This document shows, piece after piece, positions 34,323 to 43,332 of a stretch of DNA of 64,000 bases. The stretch is from positions 62,001 to 126,000 of the forward strand of contig DBGCOP010000017.1 of the NCBI GenBank assembly GCA_048360435.1, given 5' to 3'. Position 1 is the stretch's first letter. The number at the start of each line of letters is the position of its first letter. The notes under the pieces are model-generated. The model was not told where the DNA came from. It ran no database searches and was given only the letters and a program-made list of their open reading frames with translations. The translations under genes and the position numbers were made by a program. This DNA is from Limenecus sp048360435. GTDB lineage: Bacteria > Cyanobacteriota > Vampirovibrionia > Gastranaerophilales > Gastranaerophilaceae.

Positions 34323-34685
34323 ATGAAAAAATTACTTTTATTTTTGTCATTATTAATACTGCCACAGTTCTTGATTAATGCACATGCAATAGAATCCGGT
34401 GCTGTTTTAAATCTTCATACAAATGAAAGTTATATTCTGGATCTTAAACAACGTCCTAAAGATATTCAAAACAGCAATCCCAGAATCGTTAAAGCAGAGA
34501 GTGTAACTGAAATTTTTACAACTGATTCAAATCTTATAATAACAACCTATGAAGAAGGTATCGCATATATTACATTCAAACTTAACGAAAAAAATACAAC
34601 AATTAAACTTCTGATTGATGACAAAGCAGATGAAGACAAAGGGCTGTTGAAACTGGATAAGCCGGAAAATGAGATTAAACACTGA
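34323..34685 (+). CDS. Secreted protein resembling the pilus/secretin N-terminal domain
   Basis: A 120-aa protein with a Sec signal (KKLLLFLSLLILPQFLINAH, cleavage near HA-IE). The mature domain ESGAVLNLHTNESYILDLKQ, NPRIVKAESVTEIFTTDSNL and EEGIAYITFKLNEKNTTIKL matches the shape of the pilus-formation/secretin N-terminal domain (short beta strands, 'P-x-I-V-x-A' and 'G-x-A-x-I-x-F'). That domain is normally found in periplasmic pilus proteins, not within fliQ and fliR. Its stop overlaps the fliR start (TGATG), so the two are translationally coupled. Function here is unknown. Confidence 0.55.
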   Translation: MKKLLLFLSLLILPQFLINAHAIESGAVLNLHTNESYILDLKQRPKDIQNSNPRIVKAESVTEIFTTDSNLIITTYEEGIAYITFKLNEKNTTIKLLIDDKADEDKGLLKLDKPENEIKH

Positions 34686-35467
34686 TGATAGATACAATAT
34701 TAGAAGCATTTCCTAAATATTTTCCTGAAATAAATAGCGGACTCAGTGCAGGCATATTTATTTTTGCAAGAGTACTCGGATTCATCAGATTTGCTCCTGT
34801 TTTAAACAGAAAAGAAATTCCCGGATTTGTTAAACTTTCCTTTGCAATGGTACTTACAATAATCTTAATGATGACTGTCGAGACACATGCAGTACCTAAG
34901 GGGACATCACTTGTTCTTGGTATTATTCTGAACGTCGTTGGAGGAATGATAATAGGTTTTATAGCTAACTGTATAGTCTTAGCAATAGCAGCAGCGGGTG
35001 ATATGATAAACATGCAAATGGGACTTTCCTCTGCAATGGTTTTGGATCCAACTGCCGGTGCTCAGGTTTCTATTTTAGGGAATTTCTTTGGATTACTTGC
35101 TGTAATACTATTTATAAATATAGGTGGTGTTTACTGGCTGATAAATGCTCTGCATAGAAGCTTTGAGATATTTCCGATTTACGCAAACGCAATACCGCTT
35201 GACCAAATAGTAAATAAAGATTATCTTATTACACTAACTTCAAACGTTCTATATGTCGGACTGCAAATAGCTTCACCAGTGCTTCTTGCTACACTTGGAC
35301 AGGATTTAATTCTCGGTATAATTTCAAAAACAGCTCCACAGGTTAACGTTTTCCAATTAAGTTTTCTTTTCAAACCTGTTCTCGGTGCTGCAATACTTCT
35401 GTGGATTATGCCAATTATATTTAATGTAATTGATGATTATTTTCTGTCATTTGCAAAAATATTTTAA
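34685..35467 (+). CDS. fliR: Flagellar export gate protein FliR
   Basis: Third subunit of the FliPQR export pore. Six predicted membrane helices. Typical segments are SAGIFIFARVLGFIRFAPVL with the following NRKEIPGFVKLSFAMVLTII, GGMIIGFIANCIVLAIAAAG, DMINMQMGLSSAMVLDPTAG (conserved G-x-M-D/P region) and FKPVLGAAILLWIMPIIFNV near the end. Length (260 aa) is normal. flhB and flhA, which usually follow, are not in this window; the next gene is convergent. Confidence 0.92.
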   Translation: MIDTILEAFPKYFPEINSGLSAGIFIFARVLGFIRFAPVLNRKEIPGFVKLSFAMVLTIILMMTVETHAVPKGTSLVLGIILNVVGGMIIGFIANCIVLAIAAAGDMINMQMGLSSAMVLDPTAGAQVSILGNFFGLLAVILFINIGGVYWLINALHRSFEIFPIYANAIPLDQIVNKDYLITLTSNVLYVGLQIASPVLLATLGQDLILGIISKTAPQVNVFQLSFLFKPVLGAAILLWIMPIIFNVIDDYFLSFAKIF

Positions 35468-36271
35468 CTATTTTAAATCTTCATTAAAATACCCGACAAA
35501 ATATTTTAAATTCCTTATAGCCTCATCAAAACTATACTCTCTTGGCTCGTTAGTTCTCTTATTTAAAAGGACAATTTTTTTCTTATCATTATCAACATTC
35601 AAAACAGTATAACAATGCCATCTGCGCCCATCATCCATTTTTTTCATGCCGCTTCCAACAACAAAGCTGTAATCATTGGAATGTGTGTTACCTAATCTCT
35701 CGAAAAGCGCATAAACTTCTTTCTTATAAGATTTTAAATTTAGATTCAAAGAAGTTTCTGCTAAAACATAAGGTTTTTTGCCGGTAAACATTTCCATGAA
35801 ATTAGAAACCTTGTTATATTCGAAATTCTTTTTAAAAGGAAAGATAATTTTACTGATTAAAGGTTTTTTGTCAGGGTATTTTTTTAAAAGTTCAGACATT
35901 GCTGATTCAAAAGCAAAAATCACCGGATTTTTTTGTTTTGCCAAAATTTCCGAATATTTGGGATTGCTTTGTGAAACAAAGAAATCTTCTTGATTACCTC
36001 TTACATTTTTAAAATTTACACGAAAACTTTCACCCTGATTTAATACATTTTTAAGAGAAGGAGTATTCATGCAAAAAATATCTTTAAAGGTTTTTGATTC
36101 AATTGACGCGTTAAGATACACCCTTTGCACATTATCACTTAAAACATTCCTTCCTTGAGAAGAACGCGTTAATGCTTCTAAAGATGAAAGCATATAACAG
36201 TCAGAAAAAACCTGTTTTGACTGTTGTATCAAATTAAAATCTGTATTGTTGAAAGAACGGTAACAAATCAT
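35468..36271 (-). CDS. Calpain-like cysteine protease
   Basis: The N-terminus has SKQVFSDCYMLSSLEALTRS, which matches the catalytic cysteine region of the calpain (C2) family ('Q-G-x-L-G-D-C-W-L-L-A-A-L'), with Cys25. Near the C-terminus RRWHCYTVLNVDNDKKKIVL then LNKRTNEP gives a His219 and an Asn237, in the order and spacing of the calpain His-Asn pair. The ~185 residues between are mostly helical. There is no Sec signal. It stops directly against the fliR stop on the opposite strand. Protease activity is predicted; the substrate is unknown. Bacterial relatives are often secreted or involved in interactions with other cells. Confidence 0.65.
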   Translation of the reverse strand: MICYRSFNNTDFNLIQQSKQVFSDCYMLSSLEALTRSSQGRNVLSDNVQRVYLNASIESKTFKDIFCMNTPSLKNVLNQGESFRVNFKNVRGNQEDFFVSQSNPKYSEILAKQKNPVIFAFESAMSELLKKYPDKKPLISKIIFPFKKNFEYNKVSNFMEMFTGKKPYVLAETSLNLNLKSYKKEVYALFERLGNTHSNDYSFVVGSGMKKMDDGRRWHCYTVLNVDNDKKKIVLLNKRTNEPREYSFDEAIRNLKYFVGYFNEDLK

Positions 36272-36318
36272 ATTTATAAAAAATATAAATATAAAATTTT
36301 TTGCTATTCAAATTCAGC

Positions 36319-36825
36319 TTATGATGCCCAATTTTTCCAGTATAACTGTTCATAATATGAATATTTTTTCATCTCATATTCAAAATATTCTTTTGGACGA
36401 AATGGCCGTCTCAGCAGTTTCATTCCTGCTTCTTTAGGAGTCTTGTCTGCTTTATATTGATTACACTCTTTACAACACGTAACTATATTTTCCCAAATAT
36501 CAGGACCCAAACGTGATTTCGGATAAACATGATCCAAAGTAAGTTCAGAAGCAGGAAATTTTTTCCCACAATACTGACAGGTATACTCATCTCGGACAAA
36601 TATATTCTCTCGACTAAAAGGCAGTTCCTTATAAGGAACTGCCATATCATAGTTAAGCTTTATAACTTTAGGTATATAAGTATTGTCTATACTAATATAA
36701 TCTTCTATATTTTTAATACGTTCGTCACACTCTGCCTTACCTTTTAACAACAAAACCAATGCTCGCTTCCAGCTGCATATTCGAAGCGGCTCATTTTCAG
36801 AATTCAATAAAAGCACCCGACTCAT
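36319..36825 (-). CDS. HNH endonuclease family protein
   Basis: A zinc-finger HNH nuclease fold: YTCQYCGKKFPASELTLDHV, then YPKSRLGPDIWENIVTCCKE and CNQYKADKTPKEAG. The two CxxC pairs bind zinc, the DH and N form the catalytic site. The N-terminus SRVLLLNSENEPLRICSWKR is typical of a short stand-alone HNH protein common in Cyanobacteria and other phyla. I start it at the ATG at 36825; 45 more codons upstream are hydrophobic and not family-like. The biological role is not established. Confidence 0.85.
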   Translation of the reverse strand: MSRVLLLNSENEPLRICSWKRALVLLLKGKAECDERIKNIEDYISIDNTYIPKVIKLNYDMAVPYKELPFSRENIFVRDEYTCQYCGKKFPASELTLDHVYPKSRLGPDIWENIVTCCKECNQYKADKTPKEAGMKLLRRPFRPKEYFEYEMKKYSYYEQLYWKNWAS

Positions 36826-36983
36826 ATCTTCATCTTTCTTGTTATTACATTTGTAGTATAACATATTTTTATAAAAAAAATAAGTGTAAAAATCAGATTT
36901 ATGAAGAAATATTGCAAACGAATTCTTCTCTGAAACCTGCATAAAACTTGTATTCTTCACTAAAACCTTTTAAAATAATCTTT

Positions 36984-37808
36984 ATGAAAAGAGCATTTAT
37001 AATAATCGGATACACGTTAATAGTTCTGGGTGCAGTTTCTATGATTGCGCCTTTTTTATGGATGTTGAGCGTGTCATTTATGACAGATTCTCAGATCTTT
37101 TCTTACCCGCCCAAAATTCTTCCAAATCCGATTATACTCAAAAACTATCATGACGTTTTTACCAGACTGCCTATCACAAGATTTTTCCTAAACAGCCTCT
37201 TCGTTGCGGCAACAACTACAATTTTTCAGGTTCTTTTTTCATCAATGGCAGGTTTTGCTTTTGCAAGAAGCAAATTTAAATACAAAGATTTTATATTTTT
37301 TTTATTCCTGCTGACAATGATGATTCCTCCTCAGGTTAACATAATTCCTCTGTTCTTTTTAATGAGAGAACTTCATTGGATTGACACATATCAGGCATTA
37401 ATTCTTCCCGGCATATTCGGAGGTTTTGGTGTATTTTTAATGAGGCAATGGTTTAAGGGAATGTCCTCAGAAATTGAAGATGCAGCAAAAATAGACGGAT
37501 GTAATTTCTTTGAAATATTTTTCAAAATTGCACTGCCACTTTCCACTCCGGCAGCTGTGACACTGGGTCTTTTTACATTTATCACAACATGGAACAGTTT
37601 CATGTGGCCATTAATAGTAACAAATTCAGAAGCAATAACAACCCTTCCGGTAGCAGTTTCCCAGTTTAGAGGAAGCTTTAGAGAAATAATAATGTGGGGA
37701 GATTTGTGCGCCTGTTCGGTTATATTATCAATTCCTGTAATTTTAGTTTTTTTAGCAGGTAAAAAATATTTCATAAATGATATGCTGGCAGGGGGTATCA
37801 AAGAATGA
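36984..37808 (+). CDS. Sugar ABC transporter permease, MalG-type
   Basis: An inner-membrane permease of the carbohydrate uptake (CUT1) type. Six helices are predicted, starting with AFIIIGYTLIVLGAVSMIAP. The EAA loop that contacts the ATPase is SSEIEDAAKIDGCNFFEIFF-KIALP. MIPPQVNIIPLFFLMRELHW and FITTWNSFMWPLIVTNSEAI match MalG-like proteins. I prefer the ATG at 36984; a TTG at 36948 would add 12 residues. The partner permease, binding protein and ATPase are not adjacent, so it must work with components coded elsewhere. Confidence 0.87.
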   Translation: MKRAFIIIGYTLIVLGAVSMIAPFLWMLSVSFMTDSQIFSYPPKILPNPIILKNYHDVFTRLPITRFFLNSLFVAATTTIFQVLFSSMAGFAFARSKFKYKDFIFFLFLLTMMIPPQVNIIPLFFLMRELHWIDTYQALILPGIFGGFGVFLMRQWFKGMSSEIEDAAKIDGCNFFEIFFKIALPLSTPAAVTLGLFTFITTWNSFMWPLIVTNSEAITTLPVAVSQFRGSFREIIMWGDLCACSVILSIPVILVFLAGKKYFINDMLAGGIKE

Positions 37809-37829
37809 TACAATTAAAGAAATAATCCT

Positions 37830-37843
37830 CCAGTTGGGTAATT
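37830..37843. promoter_or_regulatory. Second copy of the CCAGTTGGGTAATT motif
   Basis: This 14-base sequence equals the right part of the palindrome at 22179-22196 and lies 58 bp upstream of the hybrid kinase gene. Here the left half is imperfect (ATCCTCCA). The recurrence upstream of two unrelated genes might mark a regulator site. Confidence 0.3.
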
Positions 37844-37900
37844 CTTATTTTGCTATAAAAGATTTAAGATAAGTTTCCCAGTGTAAAGGAAGAAATCAGA

Positions 37901-39340
37901 ATGGAAAAGACAGAAGGAAAACTATTAATTGTTGACGACAATGCAATGAACATAGAATTGCTTGAAGCAACATTAGAACCTTTAGGTTATGAAATTTTAT
38001 CATACATCAACCCCTTAAAAGCTTTGGAAGATTTAAAAGATGTTAAAATTGATTTGGCATTGATTGATGTCGTCATGCCTGAAATGGATGGTTTTAATTT
38101 TACCGAAAAATTCACTGAAACACACAAAAATACACCTGTCATCTATGTAAGTGCTCACGGAGCAAATGAAAACAAAATCAGAGGATACAATCTGGGTTCT
38201 TTTGCTTATATTGAAAAACCTTTTGATGTAAATACAACACGTGCACAAGTAAAAAGCGTTTTGAAACTGAAACACATGCAAGATGAACTTTTAAAAGAAA
38301 AAAAGAAACTTGATATTATCTATGAATTCACCAAAGATGAAATTATACTTGCCGATTTGAATTTCAATATAATTTCACAGAACCACAAACTTTTGACCAA
38401 CAAAAAATATTTAAACAAAAGTTTTATTGAAATACTTAAAGAAAATAATCAAACAGAAAACATTGAATTATTACTAGAGTTTGTTAAATCAGAAAATGAA
38501 TATATTTCATTCAGAGTCATCATAGAAGAAGAAAAATACACAAAAACAAATATATCAAAAATACATGTAGCGGACAGTTCCGCTGGTTATTTAATTGTCA
38601 TGACTGACTTGACAGAAGAAATTAAAGCAGAAAGAGACCGTGAAAGATTTATAGAAATGCTTACGCATGACTTAAAAACACCTGTCAGGGCGGAAAAAAG
38701 AGCTCTTGAACTGCTTCTTGACGGCAGCTTTGGAGAGTTAAATGAAGAGCAACAAGAAATGGTAAAAGAAATTCTTCATTCTTCTCGATATATGATAAGA
38801 ATGACAGATAATGTGCTCACAAGATATAAAATAGACAATGGTCAATGCAAATTACATAAAAATCCAAACTCAATAAAACAAATTCTTCAATCAAGCATAG
38901 ACGGCTTAAAATACCTTCTTGAAGAACAGAATCAAACAATAAAAATCAATACAGATATAACTAATGATATTTTGAACTTTGATGAACTTGAAATGAAGAG
39001 AGTTATAACAAATTTAATAGCAAATGCTTCAGAATATTCTCCGCCTGATACAACAATCTACATATCAGTAAAACAAAATCCCGATAATATTGAAGTATCT
39101 GTTCAAGATGAAGGACCGGGTATTGCAGAAGACAAACTGGAAACAATATTTAATGAATACATCTCCGGTGCAGAACGATTTAAAAAAGTAGGATCCGGAC
39201 TTGGTTTATTTATTTCAAAAAAAATAATAGAAGCACACAATGGTAAAATTTATGTGGAATCAAAACCGGGTTGCGGTGCAAAATTCACTTTCTGTATACC
39301 TTATGAACAATCATTAGATGTTGAAATCACCCAAAATTAA
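37901..39340 (+). CDS. Hybrid histidine kinase with N-terminal receiver
   Basis: A receiver domain (residues 5-125: IVDDNAMNIELLEATLEPLG, phospho-acceptor Asp56 in LIDVVMPEMDGFNF, Lys in YIEKPFDV) is followed by a PAS-like region (150-245), then a kinase core. The H-box is MLTHDLKTPVRAEKRALELL with His256; the N-box is VITNLIANASEYSPPDTTIY, and the ATP lid has QDEGPGIAEDKLETIF and GSGLGLFISKKIIEAHNGKI. The receiver precedes the kinase, so it may integrate a signal passed from another kinase. No membrane helix is seen. Confidence 0.9.
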   Translation: MEKTEGKLLIVDDNAMNIELLEATLEPLGYEILSYINPLKALEDLKDVKIDLALIDVVMPEMDGFNFTEKFTETHKNTPVIYVSAHGANENKIRGYNLGSFAYIEKPFDVNTTRAQVKSVLKLKHMQDELLKEKKKLDIIYEFTKDEIILADLNFNIISQNHKLLTNKKYLNKSFIEILKENNQTENIELLLEFVKSENEYISFRVIIEEEKYTKTNISKIHVADSSAGYLIVMTDLTEEIKAERDRERFIEMLTHDLKTPVRAEKRALELLLDGSFGELNEEQQEMVKEILHSSRYMIRMTDNVLTRYKIDNGQCKLHKNPNSIKQILQSSIDGLKYLLEEQNQTIKINTDITNDILNFDELEMKRVITNLIANASEYSPPDTTIYISVKQNPDNIEVSVQDEGPGIAEDKLETIFNEYISGAERFKKVGSGLGLFISKKIIEAHNGKIYVESKPGCGAKFTFCIPYEQSLDVEITQN

Positions 39341-39489
39341 TTTATTTTTATCGGTTCACAATAATATATATAGTTTTTTATTACCCGATTAGACTTTTTT
39401 GATAAGACTTTGTTAAAATCTTTCATAAAGTTTTTTTCAACAAATTCTGCTTGTTTTTTCTTATAACAATCATTGGAATAAATATGCAT
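39337..39489 (-). CDS. Possible small protein, 50 aa
   Basis: In the 327-bp gap after the kinase gene, the minus strand has a frame starting at the ATG at 39489 (after GAGAGAG, two bases before the ATG), reading MHIYSNDCYKKKQAEFVEKN and ending IYYCEPIKIN. It is lysine-rich with two cysteines. The stop overlaps the end of the kinase gene by three bases. Conservation cannot be tested here. Otherwise the gap is AT-rich and holds the presumed promoter of the next gene. Confidence 0.4.
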   Translation of the reverse strand: MHIYSNDCYKKKQAEFVEKNFMKDFNKVLSKKSNRVIKNYIYYCEPIKIN

Positions 39490-39667
39490 AACTCTCTCTC
39501 GTAAACTTTATACTCTATGGCAACGTTCAGATATAATATGCTATAAATATTGATAAAAAGCCTTGCTCTTTTGTCAGATTTTGAGGATACTTAAGAAAGA
39601 CTTAATAAAAAGAATTCTGATTTTAAATATATAGAAAAACCTGACAATCAACTCGGAATAATTAAAT

Positions 39668-41671
39668 ATGCAGGATTGGAGAAAAAAACTTAAATTCATA
39701 TTGATTACAGCAGCCTTTGCTATATTGATTCTTATAGTCCTAACAAACGTCGTTAAGATGACACAGGTTTCAGAAAAAGATTATCGTACTTATGAGCAAG
39801 GGCTTCAGTATCTTAACAAAAAAGATTATGAAAATGCATTCTTCAATTTTTCCAATGTCTCAAAAAATTCTGCAATATATGAAATAGCACTTTTACATCA
39901 GGCTCTTTGTGCTGATGAACTAAAAGATGTGGATACAGCTGCTAAAAGATACAAGCTCTTTATAGAAAAGTATCCGGACTCTGTTTTTATACAAAAGGCC
40001 TATTATGCTCTGGCACAAAATTATTTTAGAGCAGAAGAATTTTCAAAATCAGAAAAGACCTTCAATGCAATAAAAAGAAACTTTAAAGACAGTGAATATA
40101 GTATAGCTTCAAACTATTACCTGGGACTAATATACAAAAAACAGAATAAACAAAAAGCAAAAAACTTTTTTATTGAATATTTAAAATCAGCATCTGATGG
40201 AAGATATGCTATGGCTTGCGTTAATGAAATTCTTTCATTGAACCCGGAGCTTAACCAAACGGATTATAGCGTCATAGGAAAAACGTATCTTAAAAACGGC
40301 AATATTAAAGAAGCAATTAAAAATCTTAATAAATCATATATGTCATCAAGCTGGGGATACATTTCTATTGCTGATAAAAAACTCGGAGAATATCAAAAAA
40401 GCAGAGAAATTTTTGAAAACGGATATTCAAAATATTCTCACAATATTTCTCAGGACGACTTGAAAGAGTTTATTGAAAACTATGTAAACATCTATCCGCA
40501 AGGACCTCAAAGCGGGTTATATAAAGTCTTAGAAATTTCACAAGCAGTAAATGCAGCAGGCACTGACTATATCCTTTATAGACTCACAAAATATGAAAAT
40601 AATGAAACAAAGTTTAAATTATACAAAGAAATTTTCACCAAATATCCAAAAGGCAACTATGCATCAGATGCATTAGCAAATCTTTTCTGGCAGGCTTATA
40701 AATTAAATAAATATGATGAAGCGATGAAACTCGGTCAAATTCACCTAAGAGATTATCCAAACACAAATGCTTCCGCCAGAGTAATGTTCTGGATGGGGAA
40801 AATAGCCGAAAAACAGGGACTGAGAAATGAAGCAAAAGGATTTTATCAAAGACTTTTAGAAAAATATCCCGATGATTATTATGCCTTTAGAGCAGCTAAA
40901 AAGCTGAGCTTTTCTTCGCATGGTTCTGGCTGGAAAACAAAAACCTCTCACCGACTGCCTGAATCCGAACAGATTATGCTATTTCCTATTAGACATACAA
41001 ACATTTCAGATGACAATTTAACCCTCATAAATACAATTATCAAGCTGAAAGATTATTCACTTCTTGGAGAAATAGAACCTGATAATAAAGTTATAAAAAG
41101 CTGGCTTTTGTATAAAGAAGGCAAATATGCCTCATCAGCAGCACTTGCCAGAGATGCAATTTCTGAACTTGAAACAAAACCTTCGTTTTCTGATGGCATC
41201 TACAAACTGGCATATCAGCTTCACTTTCAGGAATATATCAATAACAATGCAAAATATTACAGGCTTGATGCTTATTTAGTGGCAGCATTGATTAGAGAAG
41301 AAAGCTACTATAATCCAAAAGCAGGAAGCGCAGCAGGCGCAATGGGTCTTATGCAGCTCATGCCTTCGACTGCATCTTATATTGCTTCCCAAAAAGGTAT
41401 CAAATATAACGGTTCATCCTCTCTTTACAATCCTGAAACTAATATAACACTTGGCTGTGCATACCTTGATTATGCAAAACAAAAACTTCACAACAATGAC
41501 TTACTGGCTGTTGCATCATATAATGGAGGTCCCAATGCCGTAAGAAACTGGCACGAAAACCTCAATTATGACAATTTTGATGAGTTCATTGAAAATATTC
41601 CTTACGTAGAAACAAAAGATTATGTAAAAAAAGTATATAGAAGCTATTGGGTATACCTGAATGTATACTAG
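39668..41671 (+). CDS. Membrane-anchored lytic murein transglycosylase (Slt-type)
   Basis: Cleaves peptidoglycan between MurNAc and GlcNAc to form anhydro ends. An N-terminal helix (FILITAAFAILILIVLTNVV) anchors it to the membrane, with the bulk outside. Residues 45-500 form a TPR superhelix like that of Slt70. The catalytic domain has YLVAALIREESYYNPKAGSA with catalytic Glu545, then AGAMGLMQLMPSTASYIASQ, NITLGCAYLDYAKQKL and AVASYNGGPNAVRNW. At 667 aa it is close to Slt70. Roles include cell wall turnover and opening space for flagella or pili. Confidence 0.9.
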   Translation: MQDWRKKLKFILITAAFAILILIVLTNVVKMTQVSEKDYRTYEQGLQYLNKKDYENAFFNFSNVSKNSAIYEIALLHQALCADELKDVDTAAKRYKLFIEKYPDSVFIQKAYYALAQNYFRAEEFSKSEKTFNAIKRNFKDSEYSIASNYYLGLIYKKQNKQKAKNFFIEYLKSASDGRYAMACVNEILSLNPELNQTDYSVIGKTYLKNGNIKEAIKNLNKSYMSSSWGYISIADKKLGEYQKSREIFENGYSKYSHNISQDDLKEFIENYVNIYPQGPQSGLYKVLEISQAVNAAGTDYILYRLTKYENNETKFKLYKEIFTKYPKGNYASDALANLFWQAYKLNKYDEAMKLGQIHLRDYPNTNASARVMFWMGKIAEKQGLRNEAKGFYQRLLEKYPDDYYAFRAAKKLSFSSHGSGWKTKTSHRLPESEQIMLFPIRHTNISDDNLTLINTIIKLKDYSLLGEIEPDNKVIKSWLLYKEGKYASSAALARDAISELETKPSFSDGIYKLAYQLHFQEYINNNAKYYRLDAYLVAALIREESYYNPKAGSAAGAMGLMQLMPSTASYIASQKGIKYNGSSSLYNPETNITLGCAYLDYAKQKLHNNDLLAVASYNGGPNAVRNWHENLNYDNFDEFIENIPYVETKDYVKKVYRSYWVYLNVY

Positions 41672-41704
41672 ATTATTATTCCTATAAAAAGATATAATAA
41701 ATTT

Positions 41705-42670
41705 ATGGAAAAACTCATAGAAATCAAAAATCTGGATATGTATTATCCCATACAAAGCGGAGTTTCTTTCTCTAACAAAGCCAAAGAATATCTCCATGCC
41801 CTAAATGGTATAAACCTTGACATATATAAAGGAGAAATTCTCGGACTTGTCGGTGAATCAGGATGCGGTAAATCAACACTGGGTAAAGCCATACTTAAAC
41901 TCATAAACCCGGAAGGCAAAGTATTTTACGAAGATGAAAATATCTTAAGTTTCGACAGCTGTCAGCTTAAAAACTTCAGGAAAAAAGCACAACTTATATT
42001 CCAGAATCCATATTCAAGCCTCGATCCAAGAATGACTATATATGAAATTCTGAGAGAACCGCTGGTTGTTCACAAAATAAGAAATAAAGAAGAGATAAGA
42101 AAAAGAATAACAGAAGTAATTGAACTGACAGGACTTGATCAAGAATCGCTAAAAAGATATCCGCATGAATTTTCAGGCGGTCAAAGACAAAGAATTGCAA
42201 TAGCTCGAGCTTTGATACTAAAACCGGAATTTCTTGTGGCAGATGAGCCTGTTTCTGCTCTTGATGTAAGTATTCAGGCACAAATTATCACCCTTTTAAA
42301 AGGCTTAAAAGAAAAACTAAACCTTACGGTTTTATTCATTTCACATGATCTTGGTGTAGTAAAATATTTATCAGACAGAATTGCAGTAATGTATCTGGGC
42401 GACATAGTCGAACTCTCAACAGCAGAAGAGCTTTTCAAAAATCCAAAACACCCTTATACACAGGCCTTAATCTCAGCAGTACCATCTATTCACAAAAAAG
42501 AACAACAAGAAATAAAACTTGAAGGAGATCTTCCTTCGCCCAAAAATCCGCCTAAAGCTTGCAGATTCCACACAAGATGTCCATATGCAATGGATATTTG
42601 TTCTAAAACTACACCTGAAATAATAAAAATTTCAGAAACTCATTATGTAAAATGTCATTTATATGACTAA
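41705..42670 (+). CDS. Oligopeptide/dipeptide ABC transporter ATP-binding protein, OppF-like
   Basis: The second ATPase (OppF/DppF-type) of a peptide importer. Walker A is LVGESGCGKSTLGKAILKL, the Q-loop QLIFQNPYSSLDPRMTIYEI, signature FSGGQRQRIAIARALILKPE and Walker B LVADEPVSALDVS. The C-terminal peptide-transporter extension with the four-Cys cluster reads AVPSIHKKEQQEIKLEGDLP then CRFHTRCPYAMDICSKTTPE. The OppD, permeases and binding protein genes are not nearby. It starts 33 bp after the transglycosylase gene and could share its transcript. Confidence 0.9.
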   Translation: MEKLIEIKNLDMYYPIQSGVSFSNKAKEYLHALNGINLDIYKGEILGLVGESGCGKSTLGKAILKLINPEGKVFYEDENILSFDSCQLKNFRKKAQLIFQNPYSSLDPRMTIYEILREPLVVHKIRNKEEIRKRITEVIELTGLDQESLKRYPHEFSGGQRQRIAIARALILKPEFLVADEPVSALDVSIQAQIITLLKGLKEKLNLTVLFISHDLGVVKYLSDRIAVMYLGDIVELSTAEELFKNPKHPYTQALISAVPSIHKKEQQEIKLEGDLPSPKNPPKACRFHTRCPYAMDICSKTTPEIIKISETHYVKCHLYD

Positions 42671-42697
42671 AAAAGTTCCTTAACAGGAACTTTTTTT
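42671..42697. terminator. Bidirectional rho-independent terminator
   Basis: A 10-bp stem AAAAGTTCCT / AGGAACTTTT with a TAAC loop, followed by more T, directly after the OppF-like stop and just before the stop of the convergent secreted-protein gene. Confidence 0.8.
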
Positions 42698-42704
42698 AAG
42701 TTAT

Positions 42705-43169
42705 TTATTTTGCATATTTTAAGAATCTTTGAACTTTCGTATACATCATTTCTTCTTTAATTTTTAATTTGCCATTTGCATCAGGTCCGATTACGAAATG
42801 AGCAGGTATTTTATAATCACTCGTAGATGGTTGTCTTAAGCAGGTAATTTTGTAATCATTACCCTGTTTTGTGATTTTCCTTTCAGTATAATAGTTTTTA
42901 TACTTGGTCAGCTTTGCACCATTCGCACCAATTCTCATCTGGTTAAAATACTGCTTAGTATCAGCAGTAACAGTAGCAGTAGTACCGTCTGGTTTCATAA
43001 CAACTCTGATTATTTTCGCATTTGGAGCGTAAAATTCAGTGATTGTATCACTGTATGTATTTGCAGCATTTACATACTTATTAAAAAAAGCAAGAGCCTC
43101 TTCGGGTGTAGCTGCATTTGCAGCCATGCCCATAACAAAAACACATAACAATGCTAATATTTTCTTCAT
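42705..43169 (-). CDS. Secreted hypothetical protein, SnoaL/NTF2-like in outline
   Basis: A 154-aa protein with a Sec signal (KKILALLCVFVMGMAANAAT, cleavage after ANA). The mature part starts PEEALAFFNKYVNAANTYSD and continues with beta strands (APNAKIIRVVMKPDGTTATV, YKNYYTERKITKQGNDYKIT), a helix-then-strands pattern loosely like NTF2/SnoaL folds. I start it at the ATG at 43169 with AGGAG nine bases ahead; a GTG two codons upstream is also possible. Function unknown; likely periplasmic. Confidence 0.6.
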   Translation of the reverse strand: MKKILALLCVFVMGMAANAATPEEALAFFNKYVNAANTYSDTITEFYAPNAKIIRVVMKPDGTTATVTADTKQYFNQMRIGANGAKLTKYKNYYTERKITKQGNDYKITCLRQPSTSDYKIPAHFVIGPDANGKLKIKEEMMYTKVQRFLKYAK

Positions 43170-43332
43170 GTTCACTCTCTCCTTAAAAGTTACTATTAAT
43201 CTTATATATATTATATAACGAAAACAATGCCTGTTTGTTCAGAAAAAATCCAATATTTTACAAAACAAAATCAGAGTTCAGATTGAAATTAAATTACATT
43301 TTCAACCTAAACTCTGAAAAATGTTAAATTGT

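Noticed and set aside
43176..43330. Small gene in the first part of the gap after the secreted-protein gene
   Set aside because: AT-rich sequence with no frame longer than a few codons after a ribosome-binding site.
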